A stretch of DNA of 8,611 bases from Candidatus Iainarchaeum sp. (GTDB taxonomy: Archaea > Iainarchaeota > Iainarchaeia > Iainarchaeales > GCA-2688035): the NCBI GenBank assembly GCA_017610245.1, contig JAFCCK010000034.1:1-8611 (forward strand), written 5' to 3'. The notes under the pieces were generated by a model. The model was not told the DNA's origin. It ran no database searches and saw only the letters and a program-made list of their open reading frames with translations. A program made the translations under genes and the position numbers. Positions 1 through 5,900 of this stretch are shown here, in pieces. Position 1 is the stretch's first letter, and every line of letters begins with the position of its first letter.

Positions 1-189
1 GCCCTCTCTGGCAATTGCAATGGCTGCCCCCTCTTCAGTAACAGTATCCATTGCAGCGGAGACAAGCGGGATATTCATCGGAATTTTCTTGGTGAGCTTT
101 GTTTCTAGCGAAACATCCCGGGGTAGCACTTCACTAAAGCCCGGCAAAAGCAGTACGTCATCAAAAGTTAGGGCAATCTTCGTTTCCAT
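1..189 (-). CDS. guaB: IMP dehydrogenase, N-terminal 63 residues (cut by window edge)
   Basis: IMP dehydrogenase oxidises IMP to XMP with NAD+, the first committed step from IMP to GMP, in the cytoplasm. Only 63 codons are visible; the gene runs off the left edge. The translation has the family's N-terminal signature: LTFDDVLLLPGFSEVLPRDV near residues 7-26, then IPLVSAAMDTVTE near 41-53 and AIAIAREG at the edge. These form the first strands of the TIM barrel; the CBS domains and catalytic Cys loop lie outside the window. The ATG at 189 is supported by the position of the conserved TFDDVLL block and by a TATA-like box centred 26-27 bases upstream, which predicts a leaderless transcript. The gene is divergent from purA, so the two enzymes that divide the IMP pool are head to head. 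The family call is very secure. Confidence 0.95.
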   Translation of the reverse strand, partial: METKIALTFDDVLLLPGFSEVLPRDVSLETKLTKKIPMNIPLVSAAMDTVTEEGAAIAIAREG

Positions 190-210
190 ATTATTTTCAG
201 CACCAATCAC

Positions 211-220
211 TTTTTAAAGC
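211..220. promoter_or_regulatory. Shared TATA-like element between guaB and purA
   Basis: The 59-base divergent gap contains TTTTTAAAGC, whose TTTAAA core (213-218) is self-complementary and so reads as a TATA box on both strands. Its centre is 26-27 bases from the guaB ATG, the usual archaeal TATA-to-start distance, which makes guaB leaderless. It is 33-34 bases from the purA ATG, giving a leader of about 7 bases. A weaker T-rich stretch at 221-226 could serve purA separately. No operator repeat is obvious. Confidence 0.55.
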
Positions 221-248
221 TTTTACTGGCTGATTTCTTGGGGGAAAA

Positions 249-1511
249 ATGCCGGCAAAATTCATTGTTGGAACGCAGTTTGGCGATGAAGGAAAGGGCA
301 AAACAACCGATTTCTTCGCAGAAAAGGCCGATTTGGTAGTGAGATACCAGGGCGGGAACAATGCTGGGCATACTGTTGTGGTAGGGGACAGGACATACAA
401 GTTCCACTTGCTGCCAAGCGGGCTATTGCAGGGCAAAAAATGCTGTATTGGTGCGGGCGTGGCGATTGACCCGCGCGTGCTGGTAGATGAAATAAAGCAG
501 ATTGAATCAGAGGCGAAAATAAACCTTGCGATTGACCCCAGAGCACACATAATAATGCCATGGCACAATGCGCTTGATGCCGCAAGGGAATCAGCCAAGG
601 GCAAGAAGAAGATTGGCACCACAGGAAGGGGTATTGGGCCATGCTATGAGGACAGGGCTGCCCGCAATGGAATAAGGTTTGTTGAACTGGTTAACGGGGA
701 AAAGCTCAAGGAAAGAATTGCAGAGCTGTTCCCGCTCAAGAAGAAAATCCTTGAGGAAATTTACGGGGCAAAGGTTGATTTCACTGAGGAAGGGATTTTC
801 AAGCAATACAGCGAGCTGGGAAAGCAGCTGCTCCCATTGCTCAGCGACGTTTCAATTGAGGTAAGCAATGCCCTCAAAGCAGGAAAGGAAGTGCTGTTTG
901 AGGGCGCCCAAGGCACATTTCTCGATAATGATTTTGGAACTTACCCCTTTGTAACGAGCTCGCATCCAATTGCTGGAGGGGCTTTCACTGGGATTGGAAT
1001 CGGACTGCTGAAAGAATTTGAAGTAATTGGAATTGTAAAGGCTTACACTACAAGAGTTGGCTCTGGCATATTCCCCACAGAGCTTGAAGGCAAGCTTGCT
1101 GACAGAATAAGGGAAACTGGAAAAGAGTTTGGAACTACAACAGGCCGCCCAAGAAGGGTGGGCTGGCTTGATTTAGTACTCCTAAGAACAGCAGTGCGGC
1201 TTAACGGTCTTACAGGAATCGCGCTTACAAAGCCTGATGTGCTGAATGGGATTGAAGAGCTAAAGGTTTGCACGGCATATGAATGCAATGGAAAGGAAAT
1301 GAAGGAGTTCCCGGCTGATTGGCATGCTGTAGAGAACTGCAAGCCTGTTTACAAAACATTCAAGGGCTTCAATATTGCCCCAGAAACAAAGGACTTTGAT
1401 GAACTGCCGCAGGAGGCAAAGGATTATATTGGATTCATGGAAGAGGAATTAGGAGTGCCAGCCAAAATAATCAGCACAGGCCCTAAGAGGAGCCAGACTA
1501 TTTTGCGCTAG
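249..1511 (+). CDS. purA: Adenylosuccinate synthetase
   Basis: This cytoplasmic enzyme condenses IMP with aspartate using GTP to form adenylosuccinate, the first step from IMP to AMP. The 420-aa product is complete. Visible motifs are GDEGKGK (12-18) with catalytic Asp13, NNAGH (37-41) with catalytic His41, GTTGRGIGP (123-131), EGAQG (218-222), the GTYPFVTSS segment (230-238), TTTGRPRR (296-303, IMP/aspartate-binding loop), TKPD (327-330, guanine-binding) and the C-terminal STGPKRSQTI. The length matches the bacterial/eukaryotic form (about 430 aa). From memory, many euryarchaeal homologues are nearer 340 aa. The ATG sits just before the first strand and follows a G-run (240-244). The TAG stop abuts the stop of the convergent gene with no spacer. 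Function is very secure. Confidence 0.97.
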   Translation: MPAKFIVGTQFGDEGKGKTTDFFAEKADLVVRYQGGNNAGHTVVVGDRTYKFHLLPSGLLQGKKCCIGAGVAIDPRVLVDEIKQIESEAKINLAIDPRAHIIMPWHNALDAARESAKGKKKIGTTGRGIGPCYEDRAARNGIRFVELVNGEKLKERIAELFPLKKKILEEIYGAKVDFTEEGIFKQYSELGKQLLPLLSDVSIEVSNALKAGKEVLFEGAQGTFLDNDFGTYPFVTSSHPIAGGAFTGIGIGLLKEFEVIGIVKAYTTRVGSGIFPTELEGKLADRIRETGKEFGTTTGRPRRVGWLDLVLLRTAVRLNGLTGIALTKPDVLNGIEELKVCTAYECNGKEMKEFPADWHAVENCKPVYKTFKGFNIAPETKDFDELPQEAKDYIGFMEEELGVPAKIISTGPKRSQTILR

Positions 1512-1793
1512 CTATTTTTCCTTCACCCATGGAAACTGTTTGCTCCAGCGCCTGCGCGCTTCGGCCCTAGTTTCTTCTTTTGACCAATTAGGGTGCTCTC
1601 TCTTCACTTGTTCAAGATACTCCCCAAAATTGCCGACTGATAGCGGCTTTCCCTTGGCGGCTGCTGCCAGCGCCTTCTTTACTGCTTCACCTACCTCAGC
1701 CCGCATTTCAGGAGAGAGCTGCACTGGCTCAGGCTTTTTAGCTGCGTTCATTGGTGGCCGCCAGTTCCTACCCTTGTGTTTTAATTTGGCCAT
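1512..1793 (-). CDS. Small basic protein, hypothetical, coupled to the RimK-like ligase
   Basis: This encodes 93 residues with no family I can name confidently. The N-terminus is strongly basic and Pro/Trp-containing (residues 1-25). A helical Ala/Lys-rich stretch follows (29-50). The last 40 residues (FGEYLEQVK, then HPNWSKEE, then RRRWSKQFPW) have the spacing of aromatic, basic and Pro residues seen in HMG-box-like helices. That resemblance is weak and by eye, but it and the high basic content would fit nucleic-acid binding. The ATG (1793) directly follows the TAA of the upstream ATP-grasp gene (TAAATG), so translation is probably coupled; AAGGT and GGAG lie 7-12 bases upstream. Co-translation with the ligase makes it a possible partner or substrate, which is inference. 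Its stop abuts the purA stop. Confidence 0.75.
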   Translation of the reverse strand: MAKLKHKGRNWRPPMNAAKKPEPVQLSPEMRAEVGEAVKKALAAAAKGKPLSVGNFGEYLEQVKREHPNWSKEETRAEARRRWSKQFPWVKEK

Positions 1794-2678
1794 TTAAGCT
1801 ACCTTCTCCTTTGCCTTCTTGTGCAGGAATTTGACCATTTCTTTAGTAACAGTGTTTCCCAAATATTTTTTAAACGGCCCTGGCATAAAATTTACTTCTA
1901 TTACAGCCAAGCCGCCCTTGCTTTCAATCAAATCCACTGCGCAAATATCCATGCCTAGTAGCTTGGCTGCCCCCAAAGCGATATTGCGCATCTCTTTGGT
2001 GGGTGCAATTTCCTCTGCAGAGGCGCCCCTGCTGACATTGGCGCGCCACTCCCCCTGCTTTCCAATGCGCCTTATTGTGATAACCTTCTTTCCAATCACA
2101 TAGCAGCGTATATCACTATTCTTCCCCTTCACGAATTTCTGTGCTGAAATGAATTCATCAAAGAGGCGTACCGTATCCAAGATGCTGTTCAGCTGCTTCT
2201 CATTTTCAACCAAAATAACGCCCTTTCCAGCAAAGCCACTCAGCACCTTCACTACTAGCGGCATTCCAAATTCCTTGAGTATGCGCTTTGCAGAATCTGG
2301 GCTGATGAAGAGGCTGCTCTTCACTATTGGGATTTTTGCGTTGGAGAGCTCCTTGATTGTGTAATACTTGTGGTTTGTTATTTGATAAGCCCTCAAGTTA
2401 ACTGGGCTGTATACATTGCTTTGACCGAGGACGCGCAGCACAGCCTCGCCCATCACATAATCCCTGCTACTAAGCCTTGGATAGCATACATCATATTCAA
2501 GCAAATCCCTTCCTTTGAACAGCAGCTTTGCCTCGTTCTCCTCAAACACTATCCTAACCCTGTCAATTGGCGCGAAGGTAACCCTATCAAAGAGCTTTCT
2601 GCCCTCCTCAATAAGGCTTTTCACGGTTGAATGCTTGTAGTGCCTTGAGCCAATTATGGCCAAACTTGCTTTAGCCAT
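1794..2678 (-). CDS. RimK/LysX-type ATP-grasp amino-acid ligase
   Basis: This is an ATP-dependent carboxylate-amine ligase of the RimK superfamily, 294 aa, probably cytoplasmic. Members add glutamate to ribosomal protein S6 (RimK), aminoadipate to LysW (LysX), or glutamate to cofactors (CofF, MptN). All core residues appear present. They include Lys144 in PLVVK, the glycine-rich loop SGFAGKGV (147-154), Asp189 and Arg191 in SDIRCYVIG, Arg212 and Asn214 in WRANVSRGA, Asp249 in AVDLIES, and Glu261 and Asn263 in IEVNFMPGP (Mg-ATP ligands). An upstream in-frame TTG at 2717 would add 13 residues, but the ATG at 2678 has GGAGG nine bases before it and starts next to the first strand (ASLAIIG). Its first 8 bases overlap the end of the upstream degenerate paralogue. 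The substrate cannot be told from sequence. Confidence 0.9.
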   Translation of the reverse strand: MAKASLAIIGSRHYKHSTVKSLIEEGRKLFDRVTFAPIDRVRIVFEENEAKLLFKGRDLLEYDVCYPRLSSRDYVMGEAVLRVLGQSNVYSPVNLRAYQITNHKYYTIKELSNAKIPIVKSSLFISPDSAKRILKEFGMPLVVKVLSGFAGKGVILVENEKQLNSILDTVRLFDEFISAQKFVKGKNSDIRCYVIGKKVITIRRIGKQGEWRANVSRGASAEEIAPTKEMRNIALGAAKLLGMDICAVDLIESKGGLAVIEVNFMPGPFKKYLGNTVTKEMVKFLHKKAKEKVA

Positions 2679-3588
2679 GGAATGCTTCCTCCAAAAAACG
2701 CTGGAAGCGGTCGACAAGGCTTGGGCTGAACTTTGGCCTCTTTAGCTTAACGCCCTTTGCCCTGCTTTCGAAATGCTTCGCAACCACCTCAAACAAATTC
2801 TCCCCAGTCTTTTCGTTGAAAACAGGGAAATTTATGTCAGGCATCACTTCAGTAATAAAGCCCCTGGACATCTTCACTGTTGCGATTTCACAGCCACAGG
2901 CAAGCGCAGCCCTAATTGCTGTTATACGCTCCCTATCAGAAACCTTGCAGAGCAGCCCCCTGCCGAGCTTTTCTATTTCGCTGCCGTTCCAACGTCTCCT
3001 GATAGCAAATACCTTGTCGCCAATTACCGCACACTGAATCAAATCGGCTTCCTCAAACTCCCTAACAATCACTGCATCCAAATCCATTTTAATGCTCTTT
3101 GTAACAAAGCGCAAGCTCCTTGGACTCTCAATCAAAATGCTTTGTGTTTTAATCTGTCCTTTAAAAGATTTGAAAATTAGGGGGTAGTGAAACCTCTCAG
3201 CTGAATCCTTTATCATCTTGGGATCAACGACAAGCACGCTTTTCGCAACTGGCAAGCCCCTAGCATTCAAAGCAGCAAGCTGCAGCGCCTCATTGCTGTT
3301 GAGGTAGTATGCTCCGGGTCTGAACTGCGTGTAGATGCCCTCCTCCTTCAATTCATCAAGCAGGGGCTCTACAAAAGGAGTTAGCTGCAGGCTCGCCCTC
3401 AGGTATGCGGCATCATAATCAGCAACCATTATTCCGTCATTCACTACCTGGGTTTTCCCGCCCCTGCTAATCAGATTCAGCTTTGCTATATCCAGAAAGT
3501 CGACCTTTTCAAAGCCCTTTTCCAAAAAGGCCTGCTTGAGCCTCTTGATGCTCTTGCCTTCCCTGCCCGCCAAAATGAGTGCCTTCAT
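2671..3588 (-). CDS. Degenerate RimK-like ATP-grasp paralogue, probably without ligase activity
   Basis: This 305-aa protein is collinear with the next gene's ATP-grasp ligase, from its N-terminal domain (MKALILAGREGKSIKRL) through PLIFK (136-140) to RGFITEVM (242-249). The active site has decayed. The glycine loop has become FKGQIKTQS (142-150). The Asp/Arg pair of SDIRC has become Leu/Gln in DLIQC. Arg and Asn of WRANVSRG have become Ile and Lys. The Mg-ligand Asp has become Val238 and the Asn of EVN has become Met249; only Glu247 remains. The reading frame is intact over the full length, so it is a maintained gene rather than a pseudogene. It is translated just before the active paralogue and overlaps it by 8 bases. 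A regulatory or substrate-binding partner is plausible. GGTGA lies three bases before the ATG. Confidence 0.85.
   Translation of the reverse strand: MKALILAGREGKSIKRLKQAFLEKGFEKVDFLDIAKLNLISRGGKTQVVNDGIMVADYDAAYLRASLQLTPFVEPLLDELKEEGIYTQFRPGAYYLNSNEALQLAALNARGLPVAKSVLVVDPKMIKDSAERFHYPLIFKSFKGQIKTQSILIESPRSLRFVTKSIKMDLDAVIVREFEEADLIQCAVIGDKVFAIRRRWNGSEIEKLGRGLLCKVSDRERITAIRAALACGCEIATVKMSRGFITEVMPDINFPVFNEKTGENLFEVVAKHFESRAKGVKLKRPKFSPSLVDRFQRFLEEAFHG
2688..2692 (-). promoter_or_regulatory. Strong ribosome binding site that sets the ATP-grasp start
   Basis: GGAGG on the minus strand lies nine bases before the ATG at 2678, inside the 3' end of the upstream gene. It supports 2678 over the upstream TTG at 2717, which has no comparable site. 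Confidence 0.75.
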
Positions 3589-3610
3589 AGCTCACCTTTT
3601 CCCTTTAATG

Positions 3611-3618
3611 GTTTAAAA
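3611..3618 (-). promoter_or_regulatory. TATA-like box for the ATP-grasp operon
   Basis: The minus strand reads TTTTAAAC, centred 26-27 bases before the ATG at 3588. A second A/T-rich candidate lies further upstream (about 3641-3648), which would give a leader of about 30 bases and make use of the GGTGA at 3592-3596. The 102-base gap to the next gene holds nothing else I can recognise. Confidence 0.45.
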
Positions 3619-3685
3619 GGATTATGGTTGGGGAAAAGGCTTTAAGCGAAATTGCTTGCCTTTATTAATCTTTTGCCAGCTTGTG

Positions 3686-3690
3686 AAAAA
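3686..3690 (-). terminator. Possible T-tract terminator after the coiled-coil gene
   Basis: Five T residues on the minus strand follow the TGA stop (3693-3691) immediately. Short T-tracts can end archaeal transcription. There is no hairpin, so this is a weak call. If it is real, the ATP-grasp operon is transcribed separately, which agrees with its own TATA-like box. Confidence 0.3.
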
Positions 3691-4059
3691 TCAGCCATAA
3701 TATTTCCGGCGAAATGCCGCCAGTTTCTTTTCAATTCCCTCTAATTTAGCTGCAAAGTGTTCGCCCTGCGATTCCAGTGCAGCGACCTTTGCACTGGCAG
3801 CCTTCACTCTTCTTGAAAGCTCTTTATATTGCGGTGTTCTTTGGAGGAGCAGCCCTTCAAGATGCCCCAGCTTAGCTTCCATCTTCCGCAGCCTCTTTCC
3901 TGCCTTCTTTAATTTTGTTGCTGTATGCTGCACCTCCACTTTCACTGCCCTCCCCGCCTTTCTGGTGTCGGCAGTTTCCTTAAGGTAAGCCAGCCGCCTA
4001 TCTGCTTTCTCCAATAAGCCCAGTTTCCGCTTTCTTGCAGCAGCTCTTTTTGCAGGCAT
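3691..4059 (-). CDS. Basic coiled-coil protein, hypothetical
   Basis: This 122-aa product has no recognised family. It is very rich in Lys, Arg, Ala, Leu and Glu and almost free of helix breakers. Heptad-like hydrophobic spacing runs through residues 13-30, 40-75 and 80-115, so it should form one long helical coiled coil or hairpin. The first 12 residues (MPAKRAAARKRK) are strongly basic, and the end is FRRKYYG. There is no signal peptide or membrane segment. A nucleic-acid or ribosome-associated role is possible, but the composition alone does not show it. The promoter predicts a leaderless mRNA starting at the ATG, and no Shine-Dalgarno precedes it. It lies upstream of the ATP-grasp operon on the same strand, 102 bases away. 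Confidence 0.75.
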   Translation of the reverse strand: MPAKRAAARKRKLGLLEKADRRLAYLKETADTRKAGRAVKVEVQHTATKLKKAGKRLRKMEAKLGHLEGLLLQRTPQYKELSRRVKAASAKVAALESQGEHFAAKLEGIEKKLAAFRRKYYG

Positions 4060-4080
4060 TAGATATTATGGTGTTTTTCC

Positions 4081-4090
4081 TATATTTTAA
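4081..4090 (-). promoter_or_regulatory. TATA-like box for the coiled-coil gene
   Basis: The minus strand reads TTAAAATATA, centred about 26 bases before the ATG at 4059, implying a leaderless transcript. Nearly the same element, in the same context, precedes the lipoprotein gene at 5868. Confidence 0.6.
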
Positions 4091-4104
4091 TCTTTGCCAA
4101 TGGG

Positions 4105-4112
4105 CTTTAATT
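4105..4112 (+). promoter_or_regulatory. TATA-like box for the DUF1624-like gene
   Basis: CTTTAATT is centred 26-27 bases before the ATG at 4135, and no Shine-Dalgarno is present, so the mRNA is probably leaderless. It lies back to back with the coiled-coil gene's box in a 75-base divergent gap. Confidence 0.5.
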
Positions 4113-4134
4113 CTAACTGTCCTATAATTAAGCA

Positions 4135-4881
4135 ATGCAGCACCGCTTCTGGGAGATAGATGCACTGCGCGGAATTGCAATTGCAATGATGCTCCTTTCC
4201 AATGCAATTACCGACCTGCAATTTTTCAATGCACCATTCGCCCCTGCTGGAGCTCTTTGGTTTTGGTTTGCGCGCATTACGGCATTCATCTTCGTTTTTC
4301 TTGTGGGGGTTTCACTAACGCTCAGCTATTCGCGCACCTCACAACAGACAGGGAGTCCACCGTTCTCGAAATACCTCAAAAGGGGCGCGAAGATATTCAG
4401 TTGGGGGCTTGCAATCACGGCTGTTACATGGATTTTTATTCCAAGCGGCTTTGTTGTGTTTGGTGTGCTGCACCTTATCGGTGTTTCCATCCCCTTAGCA
4501 TACTTCTTCCTGAAGGAAAAAGCAGCATACTGGGCTCTTCTGCTCGCATTGCTCTTCATTGCGGCAGGGATCTGGCTACAGGGCATTTCATTCGGTTTCA
4601 ACTGGCTGCTCTGGCTTGGGTTTATCCCAGCGGGATTCTACACTGTTGATTATTTGCCGCTGCTGCCCTGGTTGGGGGTAGTGCTGCTCGGTCTGTTTTT
4701 CGGCAATATGCTCTATCCAGATTACAGGCGTAAATTCTCCCTCCCTAAGCTTTCCAAAATTTCGGCTGTAAGGCTGCTTGGCTTCTTGGGGAGGCATTCC
4801 CTCTTTATCTACCTTCTGCACCAGCCAATAATACTCGTTATTCTGGCATTGCTCGGCATAATCCAAATTCCTCTTTTTTAA
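4135..4881 (+). CDS. DUF1624/HGSNAT-like membrane acyltransferase
   Basis: This 248-aa polytopic membrane protein resembles the heparan-alpha-glucosaminide N-acetyltransferase catalytic domain (DUF1624). That family is thought to pass acyl groups across the membrane to sugars or other acceptors. Diagnostic segments are WEIDALRGIAIAMM (6-19), FVFLVGVSLTLSYSR (53-67), KYLKRGAKIF (79-88), GVLHLIGVSIPLAY (110-123), LPWLGVVLLGLFFG (177-190) and LGRHSLFIYLLHQP (218-231). About seven hydrophobic segments are visible. Helix 1 is followed by LSNAITDLQFF; from memory, related proteins often carry His where this has Asn23, so activity is not certain. The length is normal for a stand-alone DUF1624 protein. 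The substrate is unknown, and a link to the protease gene 27 bases downstream is not evident. Confidence 0.8.
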   Translation: MQHRFWEIDALRGIAIAMMLLSNAITDLQFFNAPFAPAGALWFWFARITAFIFVFLVGVSLTLSYSRTSQQTGSPPFSKYLKRGAKIFSWGLAITAVTWIFIPSGFVVFGVLHLIGVSIPLAYFFLKEKAAYWALLLALLFIAAGIWLQGISFGFNWLLWLGFIPAGFYTVDYLPLLPWLGVVLLGLFFGNMLYPDYRRKFSLPKLSKISAVRLLGFLGRHSLFIYLLHQPIILVILALLGIIQIPLF

Positions 4882-4883
4882 AA
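4876..4883 (+). promoter_or_regulatory. TATA-like box for the retropepsin-like gene, overlapping the upstream stop
   Basis: TTTTAAAA spans the TAA stop of the DUF1624-like gene and is centred 29-30 bases before the ATG at 4909. This predicts a leader of only a few bases. The preceding T-run (4874-4879) could also end the upstream transcript. Confidence 0.45.
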
Positions 4884-4908
4884 GCATTTTGCAGGATTTT
4901 GTAGTTAA

Positions 4909-5289
4909 ATGGGTAGAAAAAAAGTGCTCGGATTGGTGGAACTGGTTACTGTAATCGGCTCAAAAGGCGCTGTTACAAAAAAAGCGCTGCTTGATACTGG
5001 GGCAACGAGAAGCAGCGTTGATGTGAGAGTGGCGGCAAAGGCTGGCATCGGCCCTATAGTGGGCAGCGTGAAGGTGAAGAGCAAAACCGCTCCCGAGGGA
5101 TTCATAAGGAGGGCTGTTGCAAAGGCAAAGTTCGAAATTCGCGGCATTAGAATGCCTGTGGAAGTGAGCCTTGAGGACAGGAAAAACATGCCCTACAAGG
5201 TATTGGTTGGAAGGGATATAATCCACAGCAACTTCCTGATTGATTTGGAGAAAACTCACAGCTCGCACAGGCTGGCTGATGAGAACTGA
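4909..5289 (+). CDS. Retropepsin-like aspartic protease of the RimB/COG4067 type
   Basis: The 126-aa protein carries the aspartic protease signature ALLDTGATRSSVD (26-38), with Asp29-Thr30-Gly31 as the active-site triad of one subunit; a dimer would supply the second Asp. The C-terminal half fits the family named 'ATP-dependent zinc protease' or RimK/LysX-associated (PF05618, COG4067): VEVSLEDRKNMPYKVLVGRD (84-103), then FLIDLEKTHSS (109-119). It corresponds to the family's LTxRxxMxxPxLLGRxxL...F.VD pattern. In bacteria such proteins (RimB) are encoded with RimK and act in the same modification pathway. Two RimK-like genes lie 1.3-3.1 kb away on the other strand. There is no signal peptide or membrane segment, so it is probably cytoplasmic. 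It converges with the lipoprotein gene, with 45 unremarkable bases between them. Confidence 0.85.
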   Translation: MGRKKVLGLVELVTVIGSKGAVTKKALLDTGATRSSVDVRVAAKAGIGPIVGSVKVKSKTAPEGFIRRAVAKAKFEIRGIRMPVEVSLEDRKNMPYKVLVGRDIIHSNFLIDLEKTHSSHRLADEN

Positions 5290-5334
5290 TTAGAGCTGAG
5301 AAGTTTCCCACACACTACCTTGGATGGAGGGAAT

Positions 5335-5868
5335 TTAATCCAATTCCCAAGTAGCAGAGTTCGTCCCCGACCAAGTGCTGCTAAAGTCATAAATCAGTTT
5401 GAGACCTTTAGCGTCTTTCGGAATTGTGAATAAAATGAACCCTTCTGTGCTTCGGTTCGGGGCTATGCTTCGAACCAGCCCAAGAGGTCGCTTATCTCTG
5501 CCTGAGACCCTAATTTTGTCAAATACTTCAATTTCATACTGTTTTCCCTCGCTGTCGGTCATGCTAAAATCGCTATTGTTAATATATACCCTGCTATCTC
5601 CAAGGTTCATAATTTTCACCTGGAAGAAATAGAATTCTTCTCCTTCGGGAGCATTTTCTTTAGGAAGGCAAAGGTTAACCTGTGGGCAGCGCTCATATTC
5701 TTCGACCTTTTCCAAAGACAAAACACTAACTTCCAAATTGGATGTCTCCGCAGTTTCACCTAACCTCAAAGTAATTTCTGCTGGAGGTTCTGGACCTGGT
5801 TCTGGTTGAGTACACCCACTAACCACTACCGCCAGAATGAGCAATCCAGCCAATAACCACTTTCTCAT
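5335..5868 (-). CDS. Secreted lipoprotein with DUF4352-like domain
   Basis: This 177-aa product begins with a classic lipoprotein signal: MRK, a hydrophobic core LLAGLLILAVV, then lipobox VSGC with Cys19 as the lipid-anchored residue. A Pro/Glu-rich linker follows (QPEPGPEPP, 21-29). The remainder resembles the Ig-like DUF4352 fold found in many surface lipoproteins: LRLGETAETSNLEVSVLSLE (34-53), EGEEFYFFQVKIMNLGDS (75-92), FSMTDSEGKQYE (101-112) and IAPNRSTEGFILFTIP (135-150). Cys61 and Cys67 flank a short insert and could form a disulfide outside the cell. A TTG at 5874 would extend it by two residues, but the promoter geometry and signal peptide favour the ATG at 5868. It starts 28 bases after ribL with its own TATA-like box. 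The ligand or role is unknown. Confidence 0.85.
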   Translation of the reverse strand: MRKWLLAGLLILAVVVSGCTQPEPGPEPPAEITLRLGETAETSNLEVSVLSLEKVEEYERCPQVNLCLPKENAPEGEEFYFFQVKIMNLGDSRVYINNSDFSMTDSEGKQYEIEVFDKIRVSGRDKRPLGLVRSIAPNRSTEGFILFTIPKDAKGLKLIYDFSSTWSGTNSATWELD

Positions 5869-5890
5869 ACCCAATTACTAACTCCTTCCC

Positions 5891-5900
5891 CATATTTTAA
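5891..5900 (-). promoter_or_regulatory. TATA-like box for the lipoprotein gene
   Basis: The minus strand reads TTAAAATATG and overlaps the TAA stop of ribL (5899-5897). Its centre is 27-28 bases from the ATG at 5868, so transcription should begin at or next to that ATG. It would begin downstream of the alternative TTG at 5874. Confidence 0.55.

Noticed and set aside
197..642. Minus-strand open frames opposite the 5' half of purA
   Set aside because: They are shadows of a strongly conserved gene, with low-complexity Ser/Pro/Cys-rich translations and no family resemblance.
1540..2630. Plus-strand open frames opposite the 93-aa and ATP-grasp genes
   Set aside because: They are antisense shadows. 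The minus-strand translations carry clear ATP-grasp motifs and an operon structure.
2679..2717. TTG start at 2717 for the ATP-grasp ligase
   Set aside because: The ATG at 2678 has a strong GGAGG at nine bases and begins at the first conserved strand; the TTG has no ribosome site.
3589..3690. Possible small RNA in the largest intergenic gap
   Set aside because: I found no tRNA-like pairing and no C/D-box pair; the gap is explained by promoter elements and a T-tract.
4170..4190. AATTGCAATTGCAATG repeat, with a similar stretch at 9-22
   Set aside because: Both are coding (Ile-Ala-Ile-Ala in conserved protein segments) and not a dispersed repeat or operator.
5301..5333. TTCCC...GGGAA inverted repeat between the convergent retropepsin and lipoprotein genes
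   Set aside because: The stem is only five pairs with a loop of about 19 bases and no T-tract, so it is too weak to call a terminator.
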